This document shows positions 48,051 to 60,075 of a DNA stretch of 64,000 nucleotides, one piece after another. The stretch comes from Paracentrotus lividus. Lineage: Eukaryota; Echinodermata; Echinoidea; Camarodonta; Echinidae. A model generated the notes under the pieces. The model had not been told where the DNA came from, did no database searches, and saw nothing but the letters and a program-made list of their open reading frames with translations. The stretch lies in contig CALNVZ010003430.1 in NCBI GenBank assembly GCA_940671915.1, positions 16,402,550-16,466,549 of the forward strand, given 5' to 3'. The position numbers and the translations under genes were made by a program. The stretch's first letter is position 1. Every line of letters begins with the position of its first letter.

Positions 48051-48614
48051 TAGTGCTGGAAATGGGGCAATCATGCAGAGTTTCCAACAGAATTTGATAG
48101 TGTGTCTTAGTGAAGCACCAAACAGATTTTGAAATACCGGTATGATTTTATCTGCAGAAAATGAAGTATGATATTCCTCCAGCATTTTTTAGGTTAAAAA
48201 CTTTTCTCTTTCCATTCCTCAGAATGGAATGGAATACTCCTGTGACCATTATTAGATGAACAATTGATGTCCTTTTTGATCTGTAACACCTCTGGTAGAT
48301 GAAATTTGCAGATTAGCATTGGTCACAGTTTAATAACTATGATCTCCTTCACAGGAAGTGAGTCCTTTGATTTACACTTCTCTGCTCCTCTATTTGAGTC
48401 TGAAGTTTGAATGAAATTACTGATCTTTGTAATTGTCAAACTAAACCAATACTGCACAGATACAGTTTCATAATGGCTGCCAATAGACCCCCTATGTCTT
48501 TTACATGTACATAGAATAACAAGTATACGCCAATTGTATATGACAATGTCGATATCTGACAACAAGAAGACAATTCTTGGTTGCTTTTTTTCCCAGCTTT
48601 ATTAGGTAGGCAAC
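48051..48614 (+). promoter_or_regulatory. Presumed PRPF31 promoter and 5' UTR region
   Basis: The only space between the MITE pair and the PRPF31 start codon. I see no TATA box or other firm element. CTTTTTTTCCCAG directly before 48599 could be an acceptor for a 5' UTR exon. Confidence 0.3.
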
Positions 48615-51600
48615 ATGTCTTTAGCTGATGAACTACTAGCTGACTTGGAGGAGATTGCAGAAGAAGGGAATATTGATGAAGTGGATGAAGATGATGATAT
48701 CATTCAAGAGGTTTCCATGGAAACAGATAACAGAGAGTCTTCCGTCAAAAGCATAGCCAAGCTCCATGATAGTCCAGAGGTAACTGGAAAAACTGAAGTT
48801 GAAAATATAATTACTTGCCATTAATAATGAAATTTGTCAGCTAAACTTTGCTCTAGTACACGGAAATCCTGATATAACGAGATACCTTTTGTAACAAGAT
48901 ATATGCCACTGGAACCTGTTTATTTGTGTATATGACACATTCTATTATTATGAGATATCTGAGCATATATAGTCGGTCTTCAGGCTGATATAAGTCACAA
49001 CTTTCGAGTAACTAACTGAAAAAGTATATTTTGTTGTCTCTCATTATTTTCATATTGATGTTGTTGTTGTTCATTTAGGCCCTAAATCTTTTCTTTTTTT
49101 TTCATTGTTTCTTTATTTTACAGTTGCAAGGTGTTTTGACTCAGATTAAATATTATCAAGATAATCCAAGAAAAGGAGAGGGTGAGTAATTGTTTTCAGC
49201 ATGCTTCATCTATAGTCTGATTTCATGATCAAAGCTGTTATAAATTACTTCCTTTGCAAACTTTGCTGTTGACATAGTAAAGTATTGGCTTTCTGAGAAT
49301 ACGACCCTCTAAGAGAGAAGAAGGTTTAGCTTTTTTTGTAGACCCTTTATTAAATTTGATGATTTTTGTTTTGGAAATATGAGTTTAATTGACATCTATA
49401 CAAGATGTGTTTTAGGAACATAAAAGAATGACAAACAAACTGATATCCATATTTAGTGTTACAAGTAAGGTAAAGGTAAAATATTAAAATTGTATTTGTT
49501 TCTTCAGCTGTGAGTTCAACTTTACTATAATAATTACTATAGTACTGTATGTTATAAATTCACAAAATGTTCTGAAATAGATGACTTTATTTCTTTCACT
49601 TATTCAATTGCAGTGATGGGACCAGTTGAGGCTAATCCTGAATACCAACTTATAGTACAAGCTAATAACCTATCAGTAGAAATTGATAATGAGATCAGTA
49701 AGTATGCACAAATATTTTTTCCAGCACTATAATGTGGATTTGAAGTTCAAATTAATATTGTCTTCTATTGACAAAACATTGAATGAAATGAGTGTTTATC
49801 AGTACTTATAAATACATAGAATCTGATAGTGACTTATTTGATAAAATCCCAACCCTCCACTTTTAGTAATGATATTTAACACATGAAAGGCTATGAAACT
49901 AAAAACATCAATGTAGGTAGGCTCTTCAAGCAGGAGTAATTTGTGTTGTTATTCATAGATAACCTGAATGAGAGTAATGTGTGGAGCAATGAATTTCCAT
50001 CACCTATTTCATTTTATTATTATTTTTTCGTCTCTAGATATTATCCACAAATTTGTGCGAGATCATTATCAGAAGTGCTTTCCAGAGCTGGACTCTTTAG
50101 TTCCAAGTGCTTTTGAATATCTGGGAACGGTAAAGGTAAGTATCTCTCTCTTATATTGATGGTTAGGACAATTCAGATTCAACATTACAAAGTGCCGCTA
50201 CAAAGTGTTGGCCAAGATCATTGCTTTGGTAAAACTATATTTGTTATGATGCTTCGTACAAGTAGGGGAAATAAAATAAAAAAATAACATTGAAATATCC
50301 AAATATTGAATTCATTAAGCCTAGAGAGAACAAATAAACATTGAAATATGGAAATATTTAACTTATTAAACCAGGAAAGTAAACAAGTGACATGGAAATG
50401 TGTTAGCATCAATGTTAGCCCCCTGAAGATGGTGAGAACATGCTCACCGAAATGTTGAGAGTGAGGAGGTCCTTTTTTAGGACCACTCAAAACCTCGAGA
50501 AAGAATACTTGGTGTACCATGAAACCTTCCCTGCTAATTGCTCTACCACCAGTCAAACTTCGAAAGAATATGAACATGTGTGATTATTTTATTTAATCAG
50601 GAACTTGGAAATGATTTGGAGAGAGCAAAGAACAATGAGAAGCTACAAGAGATCCTGACCAATGCTGTCATCATGATTGTTAGTGTTTCAGCTTCTACAA
50701 CACAAGGCACACCACTCTCTCAACAAGAACTGAGCACAGTCTTAGAGGCATGTGATATGGTAAGTCATAATCTTTAGATGCCAAAATCGTATTTATTTAG
50801 AGGTTCTGTATGAGGTCAAGTTTCGGGAGAACAGAAAAAAAATAATTTGCTGTATTTTACTACCATTAAACAATGATGAGAAAAAATATTGACCACAACA
50901 TCAATTTTAAGGGCAAACTTTAGAAATGTAACAGCAAAGTCAAATTTATCTCCCGTCCTAGAGCCAAGAGATAGGTGGCAAATGCATACATGTTCATGTA
51001 AAACCGCCATAACGTTTTACCTGCACTGTTCACTTTAACCTGTGCTCAGCTGTTGCATCTGTAGCATCCCACAGCGTAGATCTTCATTTGACTCATCTCC
51101 TGGCTTCGGACTTACATGTACCATAATTTCATTGGACATACTTGTATAACACCTTGTACACAGAACATACCAGTAATCATATATGTGATACGTCTTGTCG
51201 AAATGAGAGAGAAGTCGCAGATCAAAGATCCGAGTAAATCGACAAACTAATAAAAAACTCAAATTTTGAGGAAATTTTTTTTTTGATTTTCTGGTTCTAC
51301 CATGCTTCATCTTTGCTCTGTTAAAAAAATGAGTGAAAATGATAATGGGAAAGTGGTAAAAAAGCAGTTTTTCGGCGAGTGTTTTTTTCGGTCATAATTT
51401 TTTTTTCCGGACATACAAGCGAACGTCCAGCTCATTTCCCCTCTCCGTTTAGCTCCGCCCTTAGCAACGCATGGCTTGTCATGTGATGTGTGATTTCAAC
51501 TGGCTTTTTGTTTCGTTTTTGTGAGCGAATAGCGAACTAAACTCTCTTTAGCTGCACTCAGAAATTTTGCGTGCGATGCCACAACCTGCTGTGAATAAAG

Positions 51601-54600
51601 CTGTTTCATCCGGGATAGCGGAGCACGCAAACGAATGTCAAATCTAACAATCGGGTGGGGGAGAGGGGGGGGGGGGTTATGTGGGAAAAGCTACTTATTG
51701 CTTGACTTAGCTATCTGGATCCAAATGAATGTTAATTTCAGCATTTTATTTTAGGGGCCGCGATATCTGTTGTCCTGATGGGAAATTAAAACCTCCTTAA
51801 TAACAAATTTGGTTCCATCAGGGAAACATAGAGACTACAAAAGAGGTGACGTGATAATACTTCTGATACAAGTATTTAGGTTAAAGTCTTCTGCAGTTTA
51901 TTTTACAAAGTAACGTGTTTAAGAAAGTAGCGTTTTACTAAACACGACGAAACAAAATACGATTTACTCTTAAAATAATTCATTTCTAAAATTATTAATA
52001 TCTTCTTACTACTGGTAACAAGTTTGATCAATAAAAGACGAGATCGAGCAAATCATTTACGTTTTTATTTTCATTGTCTTAAGCTAACCTAGCCATTCAT
52101 AAAACGTGATAGAGAATTCTAAATACATTCGTGAGGCGCAAATATTTATTAAAACATTTTTGGAGGCTTATCTCTATCATATACTTATTCAAAGAATATA
52201 AACAAAATGCATAAGCCCCTGTACAAGAATAATTTAGTCTATAGACCATTATTATGTTCAAAATTTCCAACAGAGTTCAGATCAAAATGACTCGCTTTAT
52301 AATGAGTAAGAGTATACGGATTGACATTCAAAGAACGCACGCAAACATCGGAATAAACCCCCAAAAGGTTTTAAAATAGTTTGGTTTCTAACTAATTTAG
52401 CGCCAGGATTGGTAAACACTTTTCTTAAAAGAGCGGACTTTTTCTTAAACAATTAGAAAGAGCATGACGTTTTTATTTATTTGACGAAGATATAAAACAA
52501 CTAACCAAATTCAGCTTCTTTTTTTCGAGAAGATTGAATGTTATTTAGACAACATCGCCTTTGTTTCCGCTTGCTGCGTTTGCCTCGATCATGCGTGACG
52601 GACGAGTATTGTTCTCTGTATACCTGAATGCAGCCTCCTCATTGGTCAATCGTTTCACCTTTGTAACAAGTGGTTGCTAGGGCATTTCGGTGAGTAGAGC
52701 GGTGACAAAATGTTCTTATTTTTCTGGCGCGGAGTCAAACGGAAATCAAACTTCGCAGACGTTTTTCTCTTGATTTTGATTTCCAAGAGCACAATTCTCC
52801 TCGCGTTCAGAGGCTAATATCTCCACTTCTATTTACTCTTTACAGTCGGGTTATATATCAAATTCAAGGCAATGAATCAGGGATCAATAATATCAAATAA
52901 AATGGATTTCAAAAATCGCGACTAGTCTCTCATTTCGACGTGACGCATCACATATGGCACAGGATTAATCTTGGAAAAATATGAAGAAACCTTAACACAT
53001 TGTTACTTTTTTTTTACTTCAATTTGAATTTAATTACCATAACTTAAAATTGCCTTTAATAATGTGTTTTATGTTTGATTTTGTTTGTAGGCCTTTGACC
53101 TGAAGCAAGCCAAGACTGATATTTTCACATATGTTGAATCCCGCATGTCATTTATTGCTCCTAATCTCTCTATCATTGTTGGTGCCTCGACTGCTGCTAA
53201 ACTAATGGGTGAGTGCTGTAAATGTTATACACTTTATTAGTTTATATTTAACTAAAACCTGTTTGTATTTATATGATTATTATTTCTTTTTAATACAGGT
53301 GTATTTGCTTCTCAGTGCTTTCACAGTTTCATAATTATTGAAAGGCATAAGATAATTGAAAGTCATGTATGAATTGAGAAAAATCTTTTCTTTCTTAGAA
53401 TATATTCTGATTTTTTTCAGATGCAATTATATGAAGAGATAATGAGATAAAATCTCAAACTATTTTTTTTTTTTATAATGTCAATTGATGACTTGTCTTG
53501 TTTTGATCCGGGGATGCATGAGGACTGACTCGTCTTTCTTATAATATCAATTGATGACTTTTTTTTTTTTTTGATCGGGGGTTGCTGGTGGATTGACCAA
53601 TCTTTCTTATAGCATGTAAGATCAATTGATGTCTTGTCTTGTTTTTTATCAGAATTTACCGATGGACTGAAGATATTTCTTTTAATATAAATCGATTATT
53701 TGTCTTGTTTTGATCAGGGGTTGCTGGTGGACTGACCAATCTTTCCAAGATGCCTTCATGTAATGTCTTAGTATTAGGTGCTCAAAGAAAGACTCTGTCT
53801 GGATTCTCTAGTTCTGCTCATCTACCACACACTGGATACATCTATTACAGCGATATTGTTCAAGCAACACCACAGGTCAATAAGAATATAGATATATTTA
53901 TTAAGTTATGTAAGGCTTACCATGGTAAGCAGGGTAAACTAAGGTCAGGGTATTCAGGCTACTTCTGAAACTTGGCAATGTGGCTGTAGCTTATAATAAA
54001 AAAACCTTACAAAGTTTCATACCTCTATCTCAGACAGTTTTATACGATTGGCATTAACATAATCATAGGACTGGTACTTGCATTTTTGTTTTGAATTACT
54101 ATAATACATACATACATACAGTTGATAAAACTTTATAAATTTGGTATCAAAACATGGGCAAGAATCTATAATAAAATGTCATGAAAGTATGCAGCAAAAA
54201 AAAGTCTTTGAAATGTATTGCAGTGAATATCCCAGGATGGAGGCAGAAGCCCCTGCCGCGCTCCTGCCCCCTTCCTAAATTCTGTTGAATTGCCCATCTG
54301 CAATTCTTTGACCAGAGATCAGGATTGCCGTTAAGACGAATACTATTTTGTAATTTATGACAACCTCCAATTTTTTTCATACTGAAAATGATATTTATTT
54401 GTTTTGTATATATAGGATATGAGGAAACAGGCTGCTAGATTGGTGTCCGCAAAGTGTACACTTGCTGCTAGAATTGACAGCTTCCATGAAAGTTCTATAG
54501 GCACGATGGGATTGAACTTGAGAGCTGAGATTGAAAGGAAACTTGCTAAGATGCAGGAGCCCCCGCCCCCAAAACAGACCAAGGCTTTACCCATACCTCT

Positions 54601-57600
54601 AGATGCACCTAGGAAGAAAAGAGGAGGGAGAAGGTTAGATATTTAGTTTTCTTTTGTTACAGGTTTATATCCACTTGGTCTAAGAGCAGTTGTTCCAGTT
54701 CTCTGATTATCTTATACCTCATGGGCTAAACCCATTTGGTCCTCTAACAATTTGGTCTAATTTCAACTTGGTTTAATACATACTTGGTCTAATTCTCACT
54801 TGGTCTAATTGCCAATTTGTCTAATAACTAAGTAATCTATTTGCATTTAGACAAAATGTAATTAGTCCATGTGAGATGGGACCAAACAAGTCGGTTGCAG
54901 TTGCATGGACAATTATCTAACCCTAATGGTTTGTTACCTCGATTGATTGTGTCCCAATGTCTTGTTTTAAAGATGTTTATTAAACAAATGAATGACTTTT
55001 AGAAAATGTGGATCTGTTGGTATGTATATGGTACTTCATTTTGGCTGTGCACTTCTTATGTTTCCCTAAATATTTGCTGCTCCAAACTAAGATGGAGAAA
55101 AAACTTCTTTAGATGTTGTATTTTTATTTTGATGCAGAGTGAGGAAAATGAAGGACAAGCTTGAAATGACACAGATGAGGAAACAAGCAAATAGGATGAA
55201 CTTTGCAGAGATTGAAGAGGATGCTTATCAAGAAGATTTAGGATTCTCTCTAGGTCAGGTCGGAAAGGGAGGTACAGGACGGGTCCGAGCTGCCCAGGTC
55301 GATAACAAGACACAGGTCAAGATATCCAAGAGTTTACAGGTATGATTCTCTCTTGGGCAATTCAGTAAGGGATGTACAGGAATGGGTCGGGCCAAGATAT
55401 CTTGAATTGATCAGTCAAGTCTTAGGATTCTCCCGTGGTCGGATCAGCAAGGGAGGTACAGGAAGGTTTCGTGCTGCATAGGTTGATAACAAGACGCAGG
55501 TCAAAATATCTTCAGTTAAGTCTTTGAACTATCTCTTGGTCAGGTCAGCAAGGGTGGTACAGAAGGTTGACAACAAGACACAGGTCGAGATATCCAAGAG
55601 TCTACAGGTATGATTTTCTCTTGGGCAATTCAGTAAGGGATGTATGTATAGGAATGAGTTGGGCCAGGATCAAGATATCATGGAGTTATCAGGTAAGACT
55701 TGGCATTCTCTTTTGGTCAGGTCGGCAAGGGAGATACAGGACGGGACCGGGCTTCACAGGTTAACATCAAGACATAGGTCAAGTTGTCCAAGAATTTAGA
55801 GGTAAGATTCTCTCTTGGTCAGGTTGGCAAGGGAGGGTAATGGAAGGGTCCAGGCTGCCCAGGTTGACATTAAGCTAGACACAGGTCAAGATATCCAAGA
55901 GTTTACAAGTAAGTTTCTTTCTTGAGCAATTCAGTAAGGGATGTACAGGAGTGGGTCAGGTCAAGATCAAGATATAATGGATTTATCAGGTAAGTCTTAG
56001 GATTCTCTTGTGGTCAGGTCAGCAAGGGAGGTACAGGAAGGGTCCAAACCACCCAGGTTGACAACAATACACAGGTCAAGATATCAAAGAGTCTTCTCTT
56101 TTGGGAAGGTCGGCAAGGGATGTAGAGGAAGGGTCCAGGCTGCCCAGGTTGACATTAAGACACAGGTCAAGATATCCAAGAGTTTACAAGTAAGTTTCTT
56201 TCTTGAGCAATTCAGTAAGGGATGTACAGGAATGGGTCAGGTCAAGATCAAGATATAATGGATTTATCAGGTAAGTCTTAGGATTCTCTTGTGGTCAGGT
56301 CAGCAAGGGAGGTACAGGAAGGGTCCAAACCGCTCAGGTTGACAACAATACACAGGTCAAGATATCAAAGAGTCTTCTCTTTTGGAAAGGTCGGCAAGGG
56401 ATGTAGAGGAAGGGTCCAGGGTGAGCAGGTTGACAACAAGACACAGGTCAAGTTGTCCAAGAGTTTACAGGTAAGATTCTCTTTTGTGCAATTCAGTAAG
56501 GGATGTATCGGAATGGGTCGGCTCACCCAGGTTGACCACAAGACACAGTCCAAGATATCATGGAGTTTTCAGGTAAGTTTTAGGGCTATCTTTTTTTCAG
56601 TTCAGCAAGGGAGGTACAGCAAGGTCCGGGCTGCCCAGGTTGACTTATTTGGAGCATATGTACTGTCATGGACATTGTGCCCCAAAATGTGAAAATTCTT
56701 AACCTAACCATTATCCTAATCCTAGTCCATGATTCTAGCTGTGCTCAAAATGAGATGAGTGAGATTTTAACAATTATATCTCTCTGTTATATAAAGCCTA
56801 GATGTAGGATCATTGTAACTAATAAAGTGTTATTGTGCTATATAAATGTAAAATATATACTTTATTAAAATCGGTCATTAATTTATAAATATTTTGTCCA
56901 ATAAGTACAAATTGATATAGTATGTAAGTATTAGGTATAATCTAATTGTGATGTTGATACTCTTCAAACAGAGACAACTTCATCGGCAGCAGATGCATGG
57001 TGGTAGATCAACAGTGAGAGGTAGAGAGACGGCTGGTACGGCATCTAGTGTAGCATTCACTCCATTACAGGTCAGTATTAATAAGTCACTGTGATTCATA
57101 TTAAAATGAGACACAAGTCGCTAGAAAAGAGTCGAGGACATCGGCAAAATAGTCAATTTTTAAATACTTTCCCTTTATCATTTTTACTCATTTATTTTTA
57201 CAGAGCAAACTTGAAACATTGAAGATTCAGAAAATTAAAACATATTTTCCCCAAAATTTGCCTTTTAAAAATTATTTTTGTCGAATTCCTTGACTCTTTG
57301 CTCGGTGTGCTCAACGACTTGTGTCTCATTTTGATAAGATGAATCACATACTGTAAACGTGGAAATATTCGCGGTACATTTATTTTCGCGGATTTCGCGC
57401 AAAGATCGTACGGCGCGAATTAAAAAACCCGCGAATATACGCGCATGATTTGAATGGGGTTAATTGCGTTCGTACATCAATTCAGCGCGAATTTAAGAAC
57501 CCGCAAATATGTTTTGCGGCCTCTAAGCGCGAACGATTAATCGCGCGAAAATAACAGCGAATACAGTATACCTTCTACATATGAAGTCCATGGGGTGTTA

Positions 57601-58518
57601 CACATGATTCTTTGTGAGTTATGAACAACTTTATGAATAACTTCAAAAATGGAAAGCCAAATGGTATACCCAAAAGTCTTCCTGACGATTTACATTGTTC
57701 CCCATCACTGTAGTCTTGGAGAACGCCCGCACCAGTATGGCGCTAATACATTATATTTTGGCATCATTTGGCCAAGGAATACACTCCACGTGTCTGCCTT
57801 GGCCTCTCTCTCTTGTACTGTGCAACACTTATAGAAAACTTTCTAGTTGTTCAGGCTGTTATGTTTAATACTGTGTGGTTTTGCATATTATATTCCTCTG
57901 TTTCTTAACTGTTTCTTTACTGTTCTTCTGTTTCTTTACCGTCGCAATAGTTTCTCAAAATGTTTATGAATAGTAAGGGTAATCTATGTCTGCATTTTTC
58001 AACTTTAGCAAATGCAATTACATTAATTTATTTGAGCATCCCATTGTTCTTTTCATATTTTAAGTTGTTTATAACTTACAAAGCTTACTGAAACACCCCC
58101 AGTAAGATGCTTACATCCCTTATCTTAGAGTCACTTATCATATCTTTCAAGAATCGAATCAACCTGTTGTTTTTTAATTATTTTGAAAAATGAAATAAAA
58201 GAAAGATTTGTTTTCATACATTTTACGACTGACTGGAGCACCTCGATATAACAGGAACATGCAGCTGTTGCATAACATAATTGTGCTTGAATGCAACTCA
58301 AAATAGTAAAATAATCAATCTTGAGGAATGGTTGAAAATCAAGTTGCATTTCAACCTTCTTCTTTTTGTAACACCACCAAATTTTTTGTTTTATTTTACA
58401 GGGTTTGGAGATTGTAAATCCTCATGCAAATGAGATCAAAGCGAAGGAAGCAAATGATCGCTACTTCTCCACTATGTCAGGGTTCCAGAAAGTCAGAGAA
58501 GATGCAGAAGCGAACTGA
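48615..58518 (+). CDS. PRPF31: PRPF31, U4/U6 small nuclear ribonucleoprotein Prp31
   Basis: Nuclear splicing factor that bridges U4/U6 and U5 snRNPs, binding 15.5K and U4 snRNA. Eleven exons: 48615-48779, 49124-49181, 49614-49697, 50038-50135, 50601-50759, 53091-53208, 53718-53875, 54416-54633, 55138-55339, 56972-57070 and 58402-58518. They total 491 codons plus TGA (human 499). The N-terminus [13 protein letters not shown] is nearly identical to vertebrates. The coiled-coil region has [11 protein letters not shown] and [11 protein letters not shown]. The Nop domain carries [23 protein letters not shown] and [14 protein letters not shown] basic nuclear-import stretch PRKKRGGRR follows, then [36 protein letters not shown] and a short C-terminus. 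All phases fit. One human block after IAKL (KMFAEIMMKIEEY) is replaced here by a divergent second exon. Introns carry several repeats. Confidence 0.97.
50418..50525. repeat. Dispersed repeat with a possible hammerhead-like core
   Basis: CCTGAAGATGGTGAGAACAT and GCTCACCGAAATGTTGAG form a CTGAAGA - stem (GGTGAG/CTCACC) - GAAA arrangement. It is followed by the GGTCCT...AGGACC hairpin and CGAGAAAGAATACTTGGT, shared with 6436-6520. Similar text flanks Penelope-like elements in other animals. The cleavage arm cannot be assigned. Confidence 0.4.
51181..52955. mobile_element. 1.8 kb DNA element with 38 bp inverted ends, family J
   Basis: 51181-51218 and 52917-52955 are inverted with a few mismatches (TCGAAATGAGAGAGAAGTCG against the complement of CGACTAGTCTCTCATTTCGA). 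It occupies most of the intron between PRPF31 exons 5 and 6. No transposase frame is seen. The subterminal text near 51310-51350 matches the interior of the MITE at 57091-57346. Confidence 0.75.
53478..53750 (+). repeat. Four tandem copies across the PRPF31 exon 7 acceptor
   Basis: The unit runs from TCAATTGATGACTTGTCTTG, through the acceptor, to GGGTTGCTGGTGGACTGACC and AATCTTTC. Copies start near 53478, 53543, 53613 and 53685, with a spacing of about 70. Only the last has an intact acceptor (GATCAG|GGG at 53717) followed by the coding frame. Copy 2 keeps the coding text but lost AG (GATCGG). Copy 3 keeps TATCAG but has diverged coding text. Confidence 0.85.
54700..54880 (+). repeat. Degenerate minisatellite of ACTTGGTCTAATT type
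   Basis: About eight loose units of 15-18 bases in the PRPF31 intron after exon 8. Confidence 0.6.
55240..56645 (+). repeat. About fifteen copies of a PRPF31 exon tail with donor
   Basis: The last 100 bases of exon 9 (from GGATTCTCTCTAGGTCAGGT to GAGTTTACAG, coding [20 protein letters not shown]) and the donor are repeated through 1.3 kb of intron. Typical units contain GTCAGCAAGGGAGGTACAGG, CCCAGGTTGACAACAAGACA and CAGGTCAAGATATCCAAGAG, and many end ACAGGTAAG or ACAAGTAAG. A higher-order unit of about 280 bases is nearly identical at 55995-56275 and 56276-56470. Some copies still read VDNKTQVK. Confidence 0.92.
57091..57346. mobile_element. Palindromic MITE, deletion relative of family J
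   Basis: The ends GTGATTCATATTAAAATGAG and CTCATTTTGATAAGATGAAT are inverted, and AAAATGAGACACAAGTCG is perfectly so. The interior (57160-57205) is the complement of 51305-51350 in the 1.8 kb element. It starts 21 bases after the donor of PRPF31 exon 10. Confidence 0.78.
57348..57569. mobile_element. MITE of family K2, uninterrupted
   Basis: Ends ATACTGTAAACGTGGAAATA and AACAGCGAATACAGTAT, GC-rich interior with many CGCG motifs. It directly abuts the preceding MITE and is the empty-site counterpart of the DIRS-interrupted copy. Confidence 0.78.
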
Positions 58519-60035
58519 AAATATCAAGCAACGTCAAAGTGACCACACCTTGACTTTTGAACTTTTAATGCAGACATTATGCAGGAAGTGTAGCTCTCTG
58601 TTGCCTGCTGTATTTGCCAATAATGTTTAAAGGTGGCATTGTTGGTAACGTGGTGTGTGCTGAATTGCTGGGATTTTGTGGTCTAATGGAGAAGTCACCA
58701 AGTGTGCACTTTAATACCCTGCCATATCACCAATGACATTGGGCAATACACCAATCTACAATTGCCATTCTTCATCCAGGACAGGTGAATGGATTTTAGA
58801 CAATCTTTAAATGCCAACCGGTATGCCTTATCACTCAGGATAGGAATGTTACAGCTAGGTCATCATGTCCAAATCAGCTGTGGACATGCCTTGAGACATA
58901 TGTGTTATTTGTGTATTATTTTCACTTCTTATTATTATTATTATAAAGCTCATGATTTTTTCAATCAACTTCTTTTATGATGACCAAGGATATAACAAGA
59001 TTTCATTATTTCCAGGTGATTCTCTGGCTAACAATTCAAAACCTGAGCACGTGTGTCTATGTGCCTATATTGTCTAATGAGATTTCATTATAAATAGAAC
59101 AGCAGTTGACTGTATTGTGTAAATTAAAATTATGTTATCCTAAAAAAATAGGGATTTTGAGTTTGCTAAACCAATCACTCCTTATACAGTCTACTCCTGT
59201 TATAATAAGGTGCTTGGGATCAAGTCACTGATCTTCTATTGAAATCTTGTTAGAAACAGGGACCTGGGGGCGTTTCATGAAAAGACTTGTCGGACGTTTT
59301 ATCCAACAAATTTGCTCTCAGCCAATCAGATGCAAGCATTTCAGTAGCTTATAACAGCTGTCGGTCAGAATCAGTGAATATTTGTTTCATGAAATGCTCC
59401 CCAGGAGAGCAGCCTCATTATAACAGGAATAGACTGTACATCGAGATATTCATGTTTGGAAGAAAAAGAGACAAACTTTCTTTATTCTGTAACTCTCTGG
59501 TGTGTGCATAAAATACAGTAGTATGGTACACTTTTATGGCACTCTTGTCTGTACAACCTGTAGAATAAGTATGAAATGTTTATATGAATTTCAAACATTT
59601 CTATAGCAATTACTTGAGTGTAGGGGAGGATCTCAGTACACTGAATATCACCTCACAGGCTCAAGGTGAATATTTTTGGTCTTTTTTTTTTTTTTGCACA
59701 CTATGTATTTATTTTTGTCAAACTTCATACAATTCAACTGACCACTGTGTTTTTATTTTTTACTTCAGTAGTTTATGTGCAAGACAACATTGAAACCTAA
59801 CCTACCCAACCCTAAAGTGGTCTTTGAAATAAAATGTATACATGTGAAGTATATATTTCTGTTTGGTTCATCTTTTTTTCTTTTCTTTTTTTTTACTGTT
59901 TTTCCTTATAATTTAACTTCTTTCACTTCTGGAGATTCATTTTTTGTTAGTTTTATATTTTTATTTATTTTAAGATGAACCATCATGAATTGTAAGGTCA
60001 GATAGACCCTCACCCATAAGAATTCTATTGTCATA

Positions 60036-60075
<40 letters not shown>

